Shown piece by piece: positions 31,466 through 40,284 of a stretch of 46,708 nucleotides of DNA (the stretch's first letter is position 1; each line of letters begins with the position of its first letter). Below the pieces are notes generated by a model, which saw nothing but the letters and a program-made list of their open reading frames with translations, ran no database searches and was not told the origin of the DNA. Made by a program: the position numbers and the translations under genes. The DNA is from an uncultured Methylococcaceae bacterium (lineage in GTDB: Bacteria; Pseudomonadota; Gammaproteobacteria; Methylococcales; Methylococcaceae). The DNA lies in NCBI GenBank assembly GCA_903911305.1, contig CAIWDB010000442.1, forward strand, positions 1 through 46,708, read 5' to 3'.

Positions 31466-31862
31466 CTTAGAAATTGAAATCCCAACTCAGACTCGATATT
31501 TGGGTCTGATAGGCAATATTGGCGAACAATTGGCTTGGGATTTAATCGATTATGCTGGAGACAGAGATCTGCTTGCCTATAACCTCAATTTGGTTTTGAC
31601 AGAGGCACTGAGTAATGTAATCAAACATGCGGACTGTGATAATCAAGCGTTGCGTGTTTGCATTAGCATAGAAGGAAATAGCTTATCCATTCAAGTCCAC
31701 GACCAAGGGCTAGGCTTTGATTTGGAAGGAATATCCAGCCCAGACCCGGACGACCTGTGCGAGCGAGGTCGCGGTATCTTCCTGATCCGGCATCTGATGG
31801 ACTCCGTTAACTACCGAAGAACTGATAGAGGCAATGTCTTGGAAATGAAAAAAATATTGTAG
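31446..31862 (+). CDS. Anti-sigma regulatory factor, serine kinase (RsbW/SpoIIAB type)
   Basis: HATPase_c_2-type kinase of 138 residues. GHKL motifs are seen in order: N box LVLTEALSNVIKHA (about residues 50-63), G1 VHDQGLGFD, and G2 ERGRGIFLIRHLMDSV. It is expected to phosphorylate the STAS protein encoded just before it and to sequester a sigma factor or another target. I prefer ATG 31446 (MTRNRINLEIEIP), which lies inside the STAS gene's 3' end. It ends 2 bases before the convergent TIGR04073-like gene. Confidence 0.9.
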   Translation: MTRNRINLEIEIPTQTRYLGLIGNIGEQLAWDLIDYAGDRDLLAYNLNLVLTEALSNVIKHADCDNQALRVCISIEGNSLSIQVHDQGLGFDLEGISSPDPDDLCERGRGIFLIRHLMDSVNYRRTDRGNVLEMKKIL

Positions 31863-31864
31863 AG

Positions 31865-32278
31865 TCAATTTTTGAATTTAAAGAGAGGATTATAACGTGT
31901 ATCGTGGGTGTAGTCCTGCCATGGGTAAGGCGGTGCAGTGATAGGCACAGTTGGTATAGGAAATGTTAAAAGATCAAGTACACCCGCCAAAGTGCGTCCG
32001 CCCATATGAAGGAAACCTTTAAACAACCCACCTGTCACACCTAATGCCAGATTGACCTCATTAGAGGTATTAATCACATTTTTTGGTACCTCCATAATCG
32101 CTAAAGTGACATTAGAAAAACCTGAACCGAGCTTCGTTGATATAATTTGTTCATAAGATTCGGGTTTCTGGACTTTAGCTGGAGCATAATACGCTTGTTC
32201 TTGTATAGGTTCACCTAGGGCAAGATTAACAACAGTCAGTAGGTATCCGAGCATAACAATTTTAAGTAAGTTCATCAT
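31865..32278 (-). CDS. Exosortase system-associated protein, TIGR04073-like
   Basis: Secreted 137-residue protein. The N-terminal signal peptide ends near LALGE. The family pattern is clear in KLGSGFSNVTLAIMEVPKNV followed by INTSNEVNLALGVTGGLFKG, then GRTLAGVLDLLTFPIPT and the terminal WQDYTHDTRYNP. This family is known from genomes with exosortase/PEP-CTERM systems; its function is unknown. It is the last gene of the minus-strand envelope block and the one facing the anti-sigma pair. Confidence 0.82.
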   Translation of the reverse strand: MMNLLKIVMLGYLLTVVNLALGEPIQEQAYYAPAKVQKPESYEQIISTKLGSGFSNVTLAIMEVPKNVINTSNEVNLALGVTGGLFKGFLHMGGRTLAGVLDLLTFPIPTVPITAPPYPWQDYTHDTRYNPLFKFKN

Positions 32279-32411
32279 GGAGTTCCAGTCAATACATGGT
32301 TATGGATTTAATAAATAGTAAGAATAAACTTAATCAGGCAATTTTTCAAATATTTGTTGATTAAATAACGGTAAGGTTTGCCTGACCAACAAAAGAATTC
32401 ATTTAGGCATC

Positions 32412-35273
32412 TCAACTAACATTGTCTGAACTAATTAAACGGAAGGCTTCCGTTATTTCCATTGGCCTACCAGTGTAATATCCCTGAGAATAATCAATAC
32501 CAATTTCTTTCAAGTAAGCAAGCGTTTCTGCATCTTCTACTTGTTCAGCAATGGTTTTCTTATTAAAAGCAAAAGCAATGTCGGCGATTGCTTTTACCAG
32601 CACCTGATCGTCAGGCCGAGTTCGTAAATTTCTAATAAAAGATCCGTCAATTTTAATATATTCAAATGGAAGTTGACGTAGATACGAAAAAGATGAGAAT
32701 CCAGTTCCAAAATCATCCAATGCAAAAAGACATCCAATAGAATTAATGGACTTCATTAATTCTAATACAGAATCAAAGTCAGTCACCGCTGCTGTTTCTG
32801 TCATTTCAAAAATGATCTGCTTAGGATTCAGGTTATTATCCTGAATTACTTTTTTAATATGGTTTAATAGTTCGGGATCGGTAAATGCATGTCCAGACAA
32901 ATTAATTGTTAGAGTTATATCCTTGCCAAAATCTTTAAGCATAGCAAGTTGAAAGGCAGCTTTTGAAAGAACCATTCTATCTAATGTATGAATGAGACCT
33001 GTATGTTCGGCTATTTCTATGAAGTGCGAAGGAGCTATTAAGGTTGTTCCTTCACCGCGCATTCGCAATAAGACCTCATAATGACTAGTCTGACCACTAA
33101 TTATGTTTACTATGGGTTGTACAAATAAAACAAATAAGTTTTCTGTTAAGGCGATTTCCATGCGTTGTTTCCACAATACGCGTTCTTGCATTATGCGATG
33201 ACTATCATCATTTGTTGAAAGCAGATACCAACCACCTCTTCCACTTTCTTTTACATGGTACATGGCGAGATCAGTTCGAGCTAACAAATCCTGAACATCA
33301 CTGCCATGTTCTGGAAAAAGTGCAACGCCAATGCTAGCTGAGATTTTATGAACCCTATCCCCAACTTGAAATTCTGTTTCTCTAATGTGATTAAGAATTT
33401 TCTTAGCAACCTGAATAGCAACAGCGGCATTGGCATGGCTTAGTATAATGCCAAATTCGTCGCCTCCTAGTCGACCGATTATATCAACCTCTCTCAATAG
33501 AAGTGGAATTTTATTACTTAACATGACCAATAAACGGTCACCTGCGGCATGTCCACTTGTATCATTAACATATTTAAATTGATCCAAGTCGAAAAATAAT
33601 AAAGCACCAGAATGTTTGTATCTTTTAGCTAAAGCAATTGCTTCTTCAAGTTCATACTCAAACCGACGACGATTATAGAGACCAGTCAAAGGATCATGGT
33701 CAGCAAGCCAAGCTAATCGCAATTCAGCTTTTTTTCTAGCAGTTATATCCATGCCTACCGACAATATTACTGGGCCATTCTGAATATTTGTTTTTAATGT
33801 TGAATGCTGCCATACAACATTTAATATGTTATTATCTTTGCATTGAATGTCACATTCGATTTCGATATGCTCATGATTACCTTTAATGATATCTTTGAGA
33901 TACTCCAAGTATGTATTTTGATTACTTTTTTGCAACAACAAATTGGAAAAATGCAAGCCTCGTAATTCTTCTTGATCATAGCCCATTATCTTTGAGCCAT
34001 AAGGATTTATCATAATAATTTCTTGTTGATCATTTTGGGTAAGAATTATTGCTTGCGCAGTATCAAGAACGTTGTTAACGAAGTTTTTTTCCCTGATTAT
34101 CTCTTCCATTCGGCTAGCAACTTCATGATTCAATGTTTCTAGTTGATCAGTAAGTGATATTGTTGTTTCATTTAATACGTCAACCTCATCCCCAAAGACC
34201 CTATGATTACGGCTAGTAGATATGGCTATACGAACTTTATCAAACTCTCCATCAGCCAAAAGAGGTAAGTTCTCGGCAGCACGACGCAAACTAGACATGG
34301 GAGACCATAAAATAAATAATAAGAATATTTCTGATAGTAAAAATCCACCAATACCAATAAATATACTATGCCTAGTCGCATTATGTATATGCTGAGTTGC
34401 TTCGGTTATATCAGCAATTATGGCTAAATAGGCTTTATCTGTTTGATTAAATCCAGTAACAGGAAATATTCGTATCTGATATTGTCTTTCTTGATATAAA
34501 TAGTGAGTGGCATTAGAAATAACATCTAAATCATTGTGTTCTATCGAAAAACTATGTATTAGATCAATATTCTTTTCAGAATTAGTTAAAGCTATGACAG
34601 TACTGCTCCAAGATTCAACCCAACGAGTATTATCTTTAGTTGGAGATTGTGATTGGACTATTAATCCGATATCAGTCCCCGAAACACCTTTAAAATCGAG
34701 AATTACATCCGCTAATGATGCCGCAATTACTATAGCACCCAAGACACCCTTTTGGCTTAGCACAGGGGCTATAGCATATTGGAGGCAATTATTCGAGCAA
34801 TCAATAAGTGTAGTGGGTTTTTCAGTTGCAACAACAGCAGAAACAGATGAATAAATATTTAGGTTGAGTTCAGTATTATTATTTCGCCGGAATTGAGTAA
34901 TCTTTTTTCCATCAGAAGTTACTATAGTAGCAACTTCTATACCCATATTTAGTTCCAAACTATAACTTAAAGGATCGAAGTTATCAATGGCGCTTTTCTG
35001 ACGTTGAAAATCAAAAGCTGCTTGCGTTGTTTGTAATGAAGCGATAAATGTACTTAACATCAGAAGCCTATTGCTAAACTGGTTAAGCAAAGCTTGAACT
35101 TGTACAGAATATTGTTTCTGTAAGTTATCACGACGTTCTGTGATTTGATTTTGTAATTCTAAATAGTTTGATGAGATAAATATACCAGTAACCATTAGCA
35201 ATATTAAGCTTGTAAGCAATAATGCCTTCCATTTTAAGCTAATAAAAATGCTAATACTACTTGACGATCGCAT
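32412..35273 (-). CDS. Membrane CACHE-PAS-GGDEF-EAL cyclic-di-GMP protein
   Basis: A 953-residue signalling protein. Two TM helices (about residues 14-32 and 304-325) bracket a periplasmic sensor region of the CACHE type. A helical linker with heptad-like spacing leads to a PAS domain (about 400-510, with NVLDTAQAIILTQNDQQEII). The GGDEF domain (about 530-690) has the intact RLGGDEFGIIL, so diguanylate cyclase activity is possible. The EAL domain (about 710-945) has EVLLR, DDFGTGFSSFSYLRQLPFEY and IKIDGSFIRN, so phosphodiesterase activity is also possible. It ends the operon that contains the porin and the phosphate-binding-like protein (20 bases after the porin), suggesting that it senses something handled by them. 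Confidence 0.93.
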   Translation of the reverse strand: MRSSSSISIFISLKWKALLLTSLILLMVTGIFISSNYLELQNQITERRDNLQKQYSVQVQALLNQFSNRLLMLSTFIASLQTTQAAFDFQRQKSAIDNFDPLSYSLELNMGIEVATIVTSDGKKITQFRRNNNTELNLNIYSSVSAVVATEKPTTLIDCSNNCLQYAIAPVLSQKGVLGAIVIAASLADVILDFKGVSGTDIGLIVQSQSPTKDNTRWVESWSSTVIALTNSEKNIDLIHSFSIEHNDLDVISNATHYLYQERQYQIRIFPVTGFNQTDKAYLAIIADITEATQHIHNATRHSIFIGIGGFLLSEIFLLFILWSPMSSLRRAAENLPLLADGEFDKVRIAISTSRNHRVFGDEVDVLNETTISLTDQLETLNHEVASRMEEIIREKNFVNNVLDTAQAIILTQNDQQEIIMINPYGSKIMGYDQEELRGLHFSNLLLQKSNQNTYLEYLKDIIKGNHEHIEIECDIQCKDNNILNVVWQHSTLKTNIQNGPVILSVGMDITARKKAELRLAWLADHDPLTGLYNRRRFEYELEEAIALAKRYKHSGALLFFDLDQFKYVNDTSGHAAGDRLLVMLSNKIPLLLREVDIIGRLGGDEFGIILSHANAAVAIQVAKKILNHIRETEFQVGDRVHKISASIGVALFPEHGSDVQDLLARTDLAMYHVKESGRGGWYLLSTNDDSHRIMQERVLWKQRMEIALTENLFVLFVQPIVNIISGQTSHYEVLLRMRGEGTTLIAPSHFIEIAEHTGLIHTLDRMVLSKAAFQLAMLKDFGKDITLTINLSGHAFTDPELLNHIKKVIQDNNLNPKQIIFEMTETAAVTDFDSVLELMKSINSIGCLFALDDFGTGFSSFSYLRQLPFEYIKIDGSFIRNLRTRPDDQVLVKAIADIAFAFNKKTIAEQVEDAETLAYLKEIGIDYSQGYYTGRPMEITEAFRLISSDNVS

Positions 35274-35293
35274 TTTATGTATGGATAGTTATA

Positions 35294-36745
35294 CTAAAAT
35301 CGTAAGGAAACAAGAAAACCGAACATATCCCAATATTGTACGGTTTTGAAAGAGTCAACATTCCCATCAGGCCCAAGTGAACCCTCGGATGGAAGCCAAG
35401 CCGTGCCATTAACATAATTATACTCTGCCCTAATCATCATCCAAGGTGAGATATCATAGCGTAAACCAACAGTCAAAGTTTTAGCAAACTGGCTAAAGGC
35501 GGGTAAATAAATACCTGCCATAGCGGCTGAATACTGTGCTGTTTTACCATTCATATCATTAGTATTTGGATACATTGCATCATATCGTGCCATGAGTTCC
35601 CACTTTGGAGCAAAGCGATACGCGGCTTGGAAATAATAACTTTGTCCAAACCAATCAAAGTCAAGACCATTCAAGCCTATAGCAGGGTTATCCAAACCAG
35701 ATCTCTGAAAATTGTTAATTTGATATTCACTGGAAAAAGTCCATTTTTCTGTATTATATTGTGCTGAAAAAACTACAGGATTGAATGAAATTGAGCCTCT
35801 TTGCGGTTGCGGGACATAAAGTGAAAATGCTGAATAATCCGGATTATAATCCATAGAAGTATAGGCACCCGATAGTGCCAGCCTTAAACTACCATCATAG
35901 GTCTCGTAATTAAGCCTTCCTACGAAAGAAGGATTAGGCTCCAAATATCCTGGAAAGTTTTGATATAAAAAAGAATATTGAGTATCAGTATCATCAGTGC
36001 GCGCGTAACCGCCAAATAACTCCAAAGTTATATTTCCCCAAGGTTTGCGTGATTCGCCATAAACCATTACTCCATCCGCAGAAATAGTAAAGTCTCTAGT
36101 ACCTTCAAAGTAGATTGATTGTGGTAATAAAATACTTGGACGTGTAAAAGCAACATCACGTGTATCATTATACAATCCATAAGGTTGACGGACACGACCA
36201 GCCCGAATCCCTACCCGGAAATCATTTTCGAATTCTGAGCTGTAGTCCAAGAGACCAAAATCTATGACGGGTGTTCCATTATGCCACTCACCGGCTCGCC
36301 TCGAAAGAATCTGCATTGAAAGACGTAAGTTTGGACTGGGTGACCAAGAACCGTTAATCCCAAGTTCAGTAAAAGCAAAGCTAGGATTAGTAATGCTTGA
36401 ACTAAACATATTGTTACCCGATGTTATAAACATAGTTTGAGAAGCAAAACCATGAATCTGTATATTATCGAATAATTCAATAGCATGTACATTACAGCTA
36501 GAAAAATAAATAAAGAAAGAAGCATAGCTCCAACGATGAGCAAGTTTACTTAAAATGTAAGTTAAGGTTTTAAATTTTTGATATATTTTATAATTAAATA
36601 TGATAAAAAAATCGATTAAATTAATATAAAAAAGCATCAGGATAAAAAAAGAAAATACTAGAATATAAACTAAATTAAGTGACCAAAACCACAAATATTT
36701 AGGTATTAAATATCTTATTACATATGATGGTGATCTTTTTTTCAT
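35294..36745 (-). CDS. Outer-membrane porin-like beta-barrel with unusual N-terminus
   Basis: From about residue 88 (IELFDNIQIHGFASQTMF) the protein looks like a 16-strand-type porin: alternating aromatic/polar strands, RVRQPYGLYNDTRDVAFTRP, and a terminal LVSLRF ending in Phe, the outer-membrane insertion signal. The signal peptide before it is probably RWSYASFFIYFSSCNVHA. Upstream of this the frame holds another 70 residues with two very hydrophobic, Phe/Ile/Tyr-rich segments encoded by extremely AT-rich DNA, with no ATG, GTG or TTG close to the signal peptide. The true start is therefore unclear. The PBP-like gene precedes it by 21 bases and GGDEF-EAL follows. Confidence 0.8.
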   Translation of the reverse strand: MKKRSPSYVIRYLIPKYLWFWSLNLVYILVFSFFILMLFYINLIDFFIIFNYKIYQKFKTLTYILSKLAHRWSYASFFIYFSSCNVHAIELFDNIQIHGFASQTMFITSGNNMFSSSITNPSFAFTELGINGSWSPSPNLRLSMQILSRRAGEWHNGTPVIDFGLLDYSSEFENDFRVGIRAGRVRQPYGLYNDTRDVAFTRPSILLPQSIYFEGTRDFTISADGVMVYGESRKPWGNITLELFGGYARTDDTDTQYSFLYQNFPGYLEPNPSFVGRLNYETYDGSLRLALSGAYTSMDYNPDYSAFSLYVPQPQRGSISFNPVVFSAQYNTEKWTFSSEYQINNFQRSGLDNPAIGLNGLDFDWFGQSYYFQAAYRFAPKWELMARYDAMYPNTNDMNGKTAQYSAAMAGIYLPAFSQFAKTLTVGLRYDISPWMMIRAEYNYVNGTAWLPSEGSLGPDGNVDSFKTVQYWDMFGFLVSLRF

Positions 36746-36766
36746 TGATAAGATAAAAAATAAAGA

Positions 36767-37237
36767 TTATTCCACAGGGAGAATGAAAACATTGTCATCA
36801 TGTGTTTCCTTGGGCAAATAACCTATCGCTCCTGGCGTAGAAGCTATGCGTACTAGCATTTCCTGTTCAGAACTAAGAACGGTTGGTGATTGGCCTGTTC
36901 CAGAATAAACCAACCTATCCCAAGCAGTTCTAAGTTGGTGTGGAAAAATATGTAAAATCTGTTTACAAAATAGGGTATTAAGATGACTGTCGTCAGGTAA
37001 TACAAACACCCTAATAGCGCTGCCATCCGACCATGTTGTTGATCGCATACCAAAGATAGCAGATAGTGCATAGCGAGAAATCGGTGTTTGCACAATCGTA
37101 CCTTTATGAACTGCTACGACAACATCCTCAGCAAGTGCGAAATTATTTATTATCAGCAAAGAAAAAAAGAAAAGCCTATACTTCCCAATAAATAATTGGA
37201 AATATTTAGCCAGACTTTGGATTATATCGAATGGCAA
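36767..37237 (-). CDS. Short phosphate-binding-protein-like periplasmic protein
   Basis: A 156-residue protein with a signal peptide (core FFFSLLIINNFALAE) and one domain resembling part of PstS-like periplasmic binding proteins: DVVVAVHKGTIVQTPISRYA, LSAIFGMRSTTWSDGSAIRV, and TPGAIGYLPKE, where GAIGY is the usual PBP-like motif. It is about half the length of PstS. Such short forms are often found next to a porin and a cyclic-di-GMP protein, as here, and are more likely sensory or accessory than a true transport receptor; that is inference. The start at TTG 37237 is weak. The 203 bases upstream are very AT-rich and hold no gene I can support. Confidence 0.75.
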   Translation of the reverse strand: MPFDIIQSLAKYFQLFIGKYRLFFFSLLIINNFALAEDVVVAVHKGTIVQTPISRYALSAIFGMRSTTWSDGSAIRVFVLPDDSHLNTLFCKQILHIFPHQLRTAWDRLVYSGTGQSPTVLSSEQEMLVRIASTPGAIGYLPKETHDDNVFILPVE

Positions 37238-37440
37238 ATCGAAAATCCTTTAATTATAAAGAATGACTATCCAAGATTATCATCCATATTCAAAGGTATA
37301 ATAGAAAAAATATTCTTTATTCATACAATTATTAATATAGAAAAAATTAAACAAAAATATTTAATTTCTTTTACTACATGGTATATAAAATTCATATCCT
37401 AAATATGCTAATTTCTATACCAATCCTATCAAGCTGTCCA

Positions 37441-38097
37441 TTATTTTTTATTGGCTAAAAGATTTGCTAATCCGACAGCATTAGACCCCAGTTTTTTTGC
37501 AATTATTGAACATTCTTGCGCCTTTTTTAAGTCTCCTAGGTAGTAATACGCTAATCCAGCATCATAGTAGACTTTAGGATTTGTTCCTGCTTTTTTTAAA
37601 GCTTGGTCGACCTCGGCAAGGGCTAAATCCTTTTGATTCATATTAGCTAAATAATATGCATACAAAGCGTTGACCATTCCATCTGTTGGAGCATAATTTT
37701 TTGCACGAATAAAGTAACATGCTATTGTGTAGGTCATATCCTCACCACCTTTTATTTTTTTTACACGAATCCCTAAATCTGCAAGTGATTGTAATGCCCT
37801 GTGATGATTAGGAAACGCCCTTAAAGTATAATCTAGATCGTGAGTCATACTACCAGTATTCCCTCTAGTTAATGTTGCAACTTCAGTAGTGAAATGTCCC
37901 ATTTCAACTAGTTGTAGAGGAGAAGGATTTCCAGTCCTTACAGCCGGATCTCTATAGTCAAATGGACCGTATTGACCAGGATTACCTCCGTTTGTACTTC
38001 CTGTTGGATTTGGGCAATCTGTATTTATAGCATAAACTGTGACGTTTTGAAAAAATAAAATCGTTGCAATGAGACGGAAGTACACTATAAATTTCAT
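37441..38097 (-). CDS. Secreted TPR-repeat protein
   Basis: A 218-residue protein with a signal peptide (ending near TVYA). The conserved N-terminal part is QYGPFDYRDPAV, LVEMGHFTTEVATL, and LDYTLRAFPNHHRALQSLAD. At least two tetratricopeptide-like repeats follow (about residues 135-210, with KVYYDAGLAYYYLGDLKKAQ). Related proteins with the GPFDYR and AFPNHHRAL segments occur in exosortase-containing genomes, but no function is known. The Cys pair in the N-terminal part may form a disulfide. It lies 29 bases after the glycosyltransferase gene and is likely co-transcribed. Confidence 0.78.
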   Translation of the reverse strand: MKFIVYFRLIATILFFQNVTVYAINTDCPNPTGSTNGGNPGQYGPFDYRDPAVRTGNPSPLQLVEMGHFTTEVATLTRGNTGSMTHDLDYTLRAFPNHHRALQSLADLGIRVKKIKGGEDMTYTIACYFIRAKNYAPTDGMVNALYAYYLANMNQKDLALAEVDQALKKAGTNPKVYYDAGLAYYYLGDLKKAQECSIIAKKLGSNAVGLANLLANKK

Positions 38098-38126
38098 AAT
38101 TTTATCTTTTCTTTAAATAACGTTAA

Positions 38127-39377
38127 TTACTTTAATATTGAATTAAGAAGATCAGCTAACTTTTCCGTCATTTTTTGTCTAGAATATTGGGTCAAATCAG
38201 AAGCATAATTCGATAGAGATTCTATTGTATTAAGTTCATTTAAATAATTTACAAATGTAGTCTCAATTTCTTCACTTAATGCAATATCACATGTCTTGTG
38301 ATTAGGATATCTAGACAAGATTTTTGCTGTATCTCCCTTTTTGTCAATTAAGCCGAGTATTGGTCGTCCTGTGCGCAAATATTCATATAATTTAGCAGGA
38401 ATCTGGTAATTGCAATTTGCAGCTTGAAATAAAATCAAGCCATCTGAGTCTAACATTTCAGCTAATGCTTCAATATAAGGCAGAGGTGGAACTAATTTTA
38501 CTATATCCTCTAAATTATTAGCATTAATCATAGAACTGAATAAATCATCATGACACGTCGCCCGAAAAATAATATTAACCGTCGAACTAGTTATCAAACC
38601 TGATTTTTTTAGATGTGATATAGCTTTGAAGAATGGTCGAGGATCTCTTTCAGATGGATAGATTATCCCGCTATGTAACAGCGTAAGTGGCCTATTTTTA
38701 TTTATTGGATGCAACTTCCTGAACTGAAGTGCTTGCTGAAAAGATTCTTCGTCGTAACCATTTTCAATCAGATGTAATCTTTCTTTGTTGACAATTGCGG
38801 GATGCTTGTTAATAAAATCCAAAACCGCACTTGGACTCGTAAAACAAATAGCCGAGGCATACTTTGCTATCCTATCTTCAATCCATTTAAACGATTTCCA
38901 TTGTATAGGATTCTCAGGATAACCATCTTGTGCCATAGGATCACGTAAATCAGCAATCCAAGGAATTTTAGTCATGCGATGTAGGACATATCCAATCAAA
39001 TGCGCGGTAGCTATGGGATATGTAGACCAAATTATAGTAGGTCTAAATTTGTGGGCTAAACATATACCTTGTGCCAATCCAAATGGTAACCAACTAATCC
39101 ATCTATCAGGGATCACAAAATAAATAGGATAACGCCCCATTATTGAAAGGTGTTGTTTAGTATCTAGTGCAAAAGTTCTTCTAACGATTGTATTTGGAGA
39201 AATATCATTCAATTGTTCTTGGCTTATTTCCTCATAGGCCCTTTCATTAACACTTAAAACTATAGGTTGCCATCCGTAAATAGGCAAATATTGACAAAAC
39301 TTCAATGTCCGTTGTATTCCGCTACTTCCTTTTAGGGGCGGAAAATGGAATGCTATCATCAAAACTTTCTTATCCAT
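38127..39377 (-). CDS. Glycosyltransferase, GT4-like
   Basis: Cytoplasmic GT-B-fold glycosyltransferase of about 416 residues. The N-terminal domain starts MDKKVLMIAFHFPPLKGSSG and includes IPWIADLRDPMAQDGYPENP. The C-terminal donor-binding region has LTLLHSGIIYPSERDPRPFF and the E-x7-E-like stretch LFQAANCNYQIPAKLYEYLR followed by TGRPILGL. The donor and acceptor sugars are unknown. ATG 39377 is chosen over TTG 39386; the coding sequence begins just after the upstream hydrolase stop at 39383. Context (exosortase-type hydrolases, acyl carrier protein, polysaccharide deacetylase) points to surface polysaccharide synthesis. Confidence 0.87.
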   Translation of the reverse strand: MDKKVLMIAFHFPPLKGSSGIQRTLKFCQYLPIYGWQPIVLSVNERAYEEISQEQLNDISPNTIVRRTFALDTKQHLSIMGRYPIYFVIPDRWISWLPFGLAQGICLAHKFRPTIIWSTYPIATAHLIGYVLHRMTKIPWIADLRDPMAQDGYPENPIQWKSFKWIEDRIAKYASAICFTSPSAVLDFINKHPAIVNKERLHLIENGYDEESFQQALQFRKLHPINKNRPLTLLHSGIIYPSERDPRPFFKAISHLKKSGLITSSTVNIIFRATCHDDLFSSMINANNLEDIVKLVPPLPYIEALAEMLDSDGLILFQAANCNYQIPAKLYEYLRTGRPILGLIDKKGDTAKILSRYPNHKTCDIALSEEIETTFVNYLNELNTIESLSNYASDLTQYSRQKMTEKLADLLNSILK

Positions 39378-39382
39378 ATAGA

Positions 39383-40279
39383 TCAAATTTTTTTATCAAT
39401 GGGCAAAATAAAATTTTTACTTACCCAATTGATTGTTAGTTCGTTAACCTTTTGCCTCCATATGCGACTAGAAAATGTATGATTAGCTTCTTTAATTACG
39501 GATGTTTCCACTTTCGCTAAAGATAAAGCTTTATTCCAATCTCTATTTGTCTTTACTAATTGCTGAAATTCCTGTGCAACCAGATCGTTACCGCTAAGTA
39601 TTATCAAAACTCTACATGAATACTGATTTAACCCATCTAGCATGCGACTTATGAAAGTTTGATCATTGCTAAGGGTAGCTTCTGCATTCATTATTTTTGA
39701 GTGCCACAATCTGTTTGATACTATTTTAAATATTGTTGATAATATTTGTTTTAATGAATCAATTATATCAACTTTGCCAGAAGACAATTTTATCCAAAAT
39801 GCTTTTTGTAGGAATCGTGTGAGATAATAGTGCTTTAATCTCGCACTATTAGCGCCTATCTCCGTATGTACCCACGGATTAAGTAAGATTATTCCACATA
39901 CTCTAATATCAGTATATGCATAATATAAGGTTGCAGATGCTGCATCACATAGACCCCATATAATTACATTTTCAACACAATCTATTGATGAAATTAAAGC
40001 ACTAACTGCTGACCTTAAATCATCATTTAACTCTTCAAAACCCCTTGAATCCCCCTCGCTATCTCCCATACCGCGATAATCAAATCGAAGAGAAGGGATT
40101 CCATTTTCTGCTAAATTTCTAGCGAGAAGAGTAAATTGCCTGTGACTCCCCGCACGATATTGTGGACCACCTACAACAATCAAAACTGCCGCTGTTGACT
40201 GTTTCTGGGTAGATGTGATTATGCCTATTAATCTACAACCCTTACAATCAAAGACGATAGGCATCTCGTTGTACTTCAT
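39383..40279 (-). CDS. Exosortase A system-associated hydrolase 1
   Basis: Alpha/beta-hydrolase-like protein of about 298 residues that matches the TIGR03100 family pattern: VVGGPQYRAGSHRQFTLLAR, then FDYRGMGDSEGD. The nucleophile elbow reads WGLCDAASA, with Cys where most hydrolases have Ser, as is usual for this family. A possible catalytic His is in EANHTFSS. The natural substrate is unknown; the family is tied to exosortase-A polysaccharide loci. I chose ATG 40279, 5 bases after the stop of hydrolase 2, over the upstream TTG 40288; ATG 40264 is also possible. Confidence 0.9.
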   Translation of the reverse strand: MKYNEMPIVFDCKGCRLIGIITSTQKQSTAAVLIVVGGPQYRAGSHRQFTLLARNLAENGIPSLRFDYRGMGDSEGDSRGFEELNDDLRSAVSALISSIDCVENVIIWGLCDAASATLYYAYTDIRVCGIILLNPWVHTEIGANSARLKHYYLTRFLQKAFWIKLSSGKVDIIDSLKQILSTIFKIVSNRLWHSKIMNAEATLSNDQTFISRMLDGLNQYSCRVLIILSGNDLVAQEFQQLVKTNRDWNKALSLAKVETSVIKEANHTFSSRIWRQKVNELTINWVSKNFILPIDKKI

Positions 40280-40284
40280 GGCAA

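Noticed and set aside
37196-37402. A 68-codon plus-strand ORF
   Set aside because: It lies in extremely AT-rich DNA and encodes mostly Ile/Lys/Phe/Asn; no ribosome site and no recognisable features.
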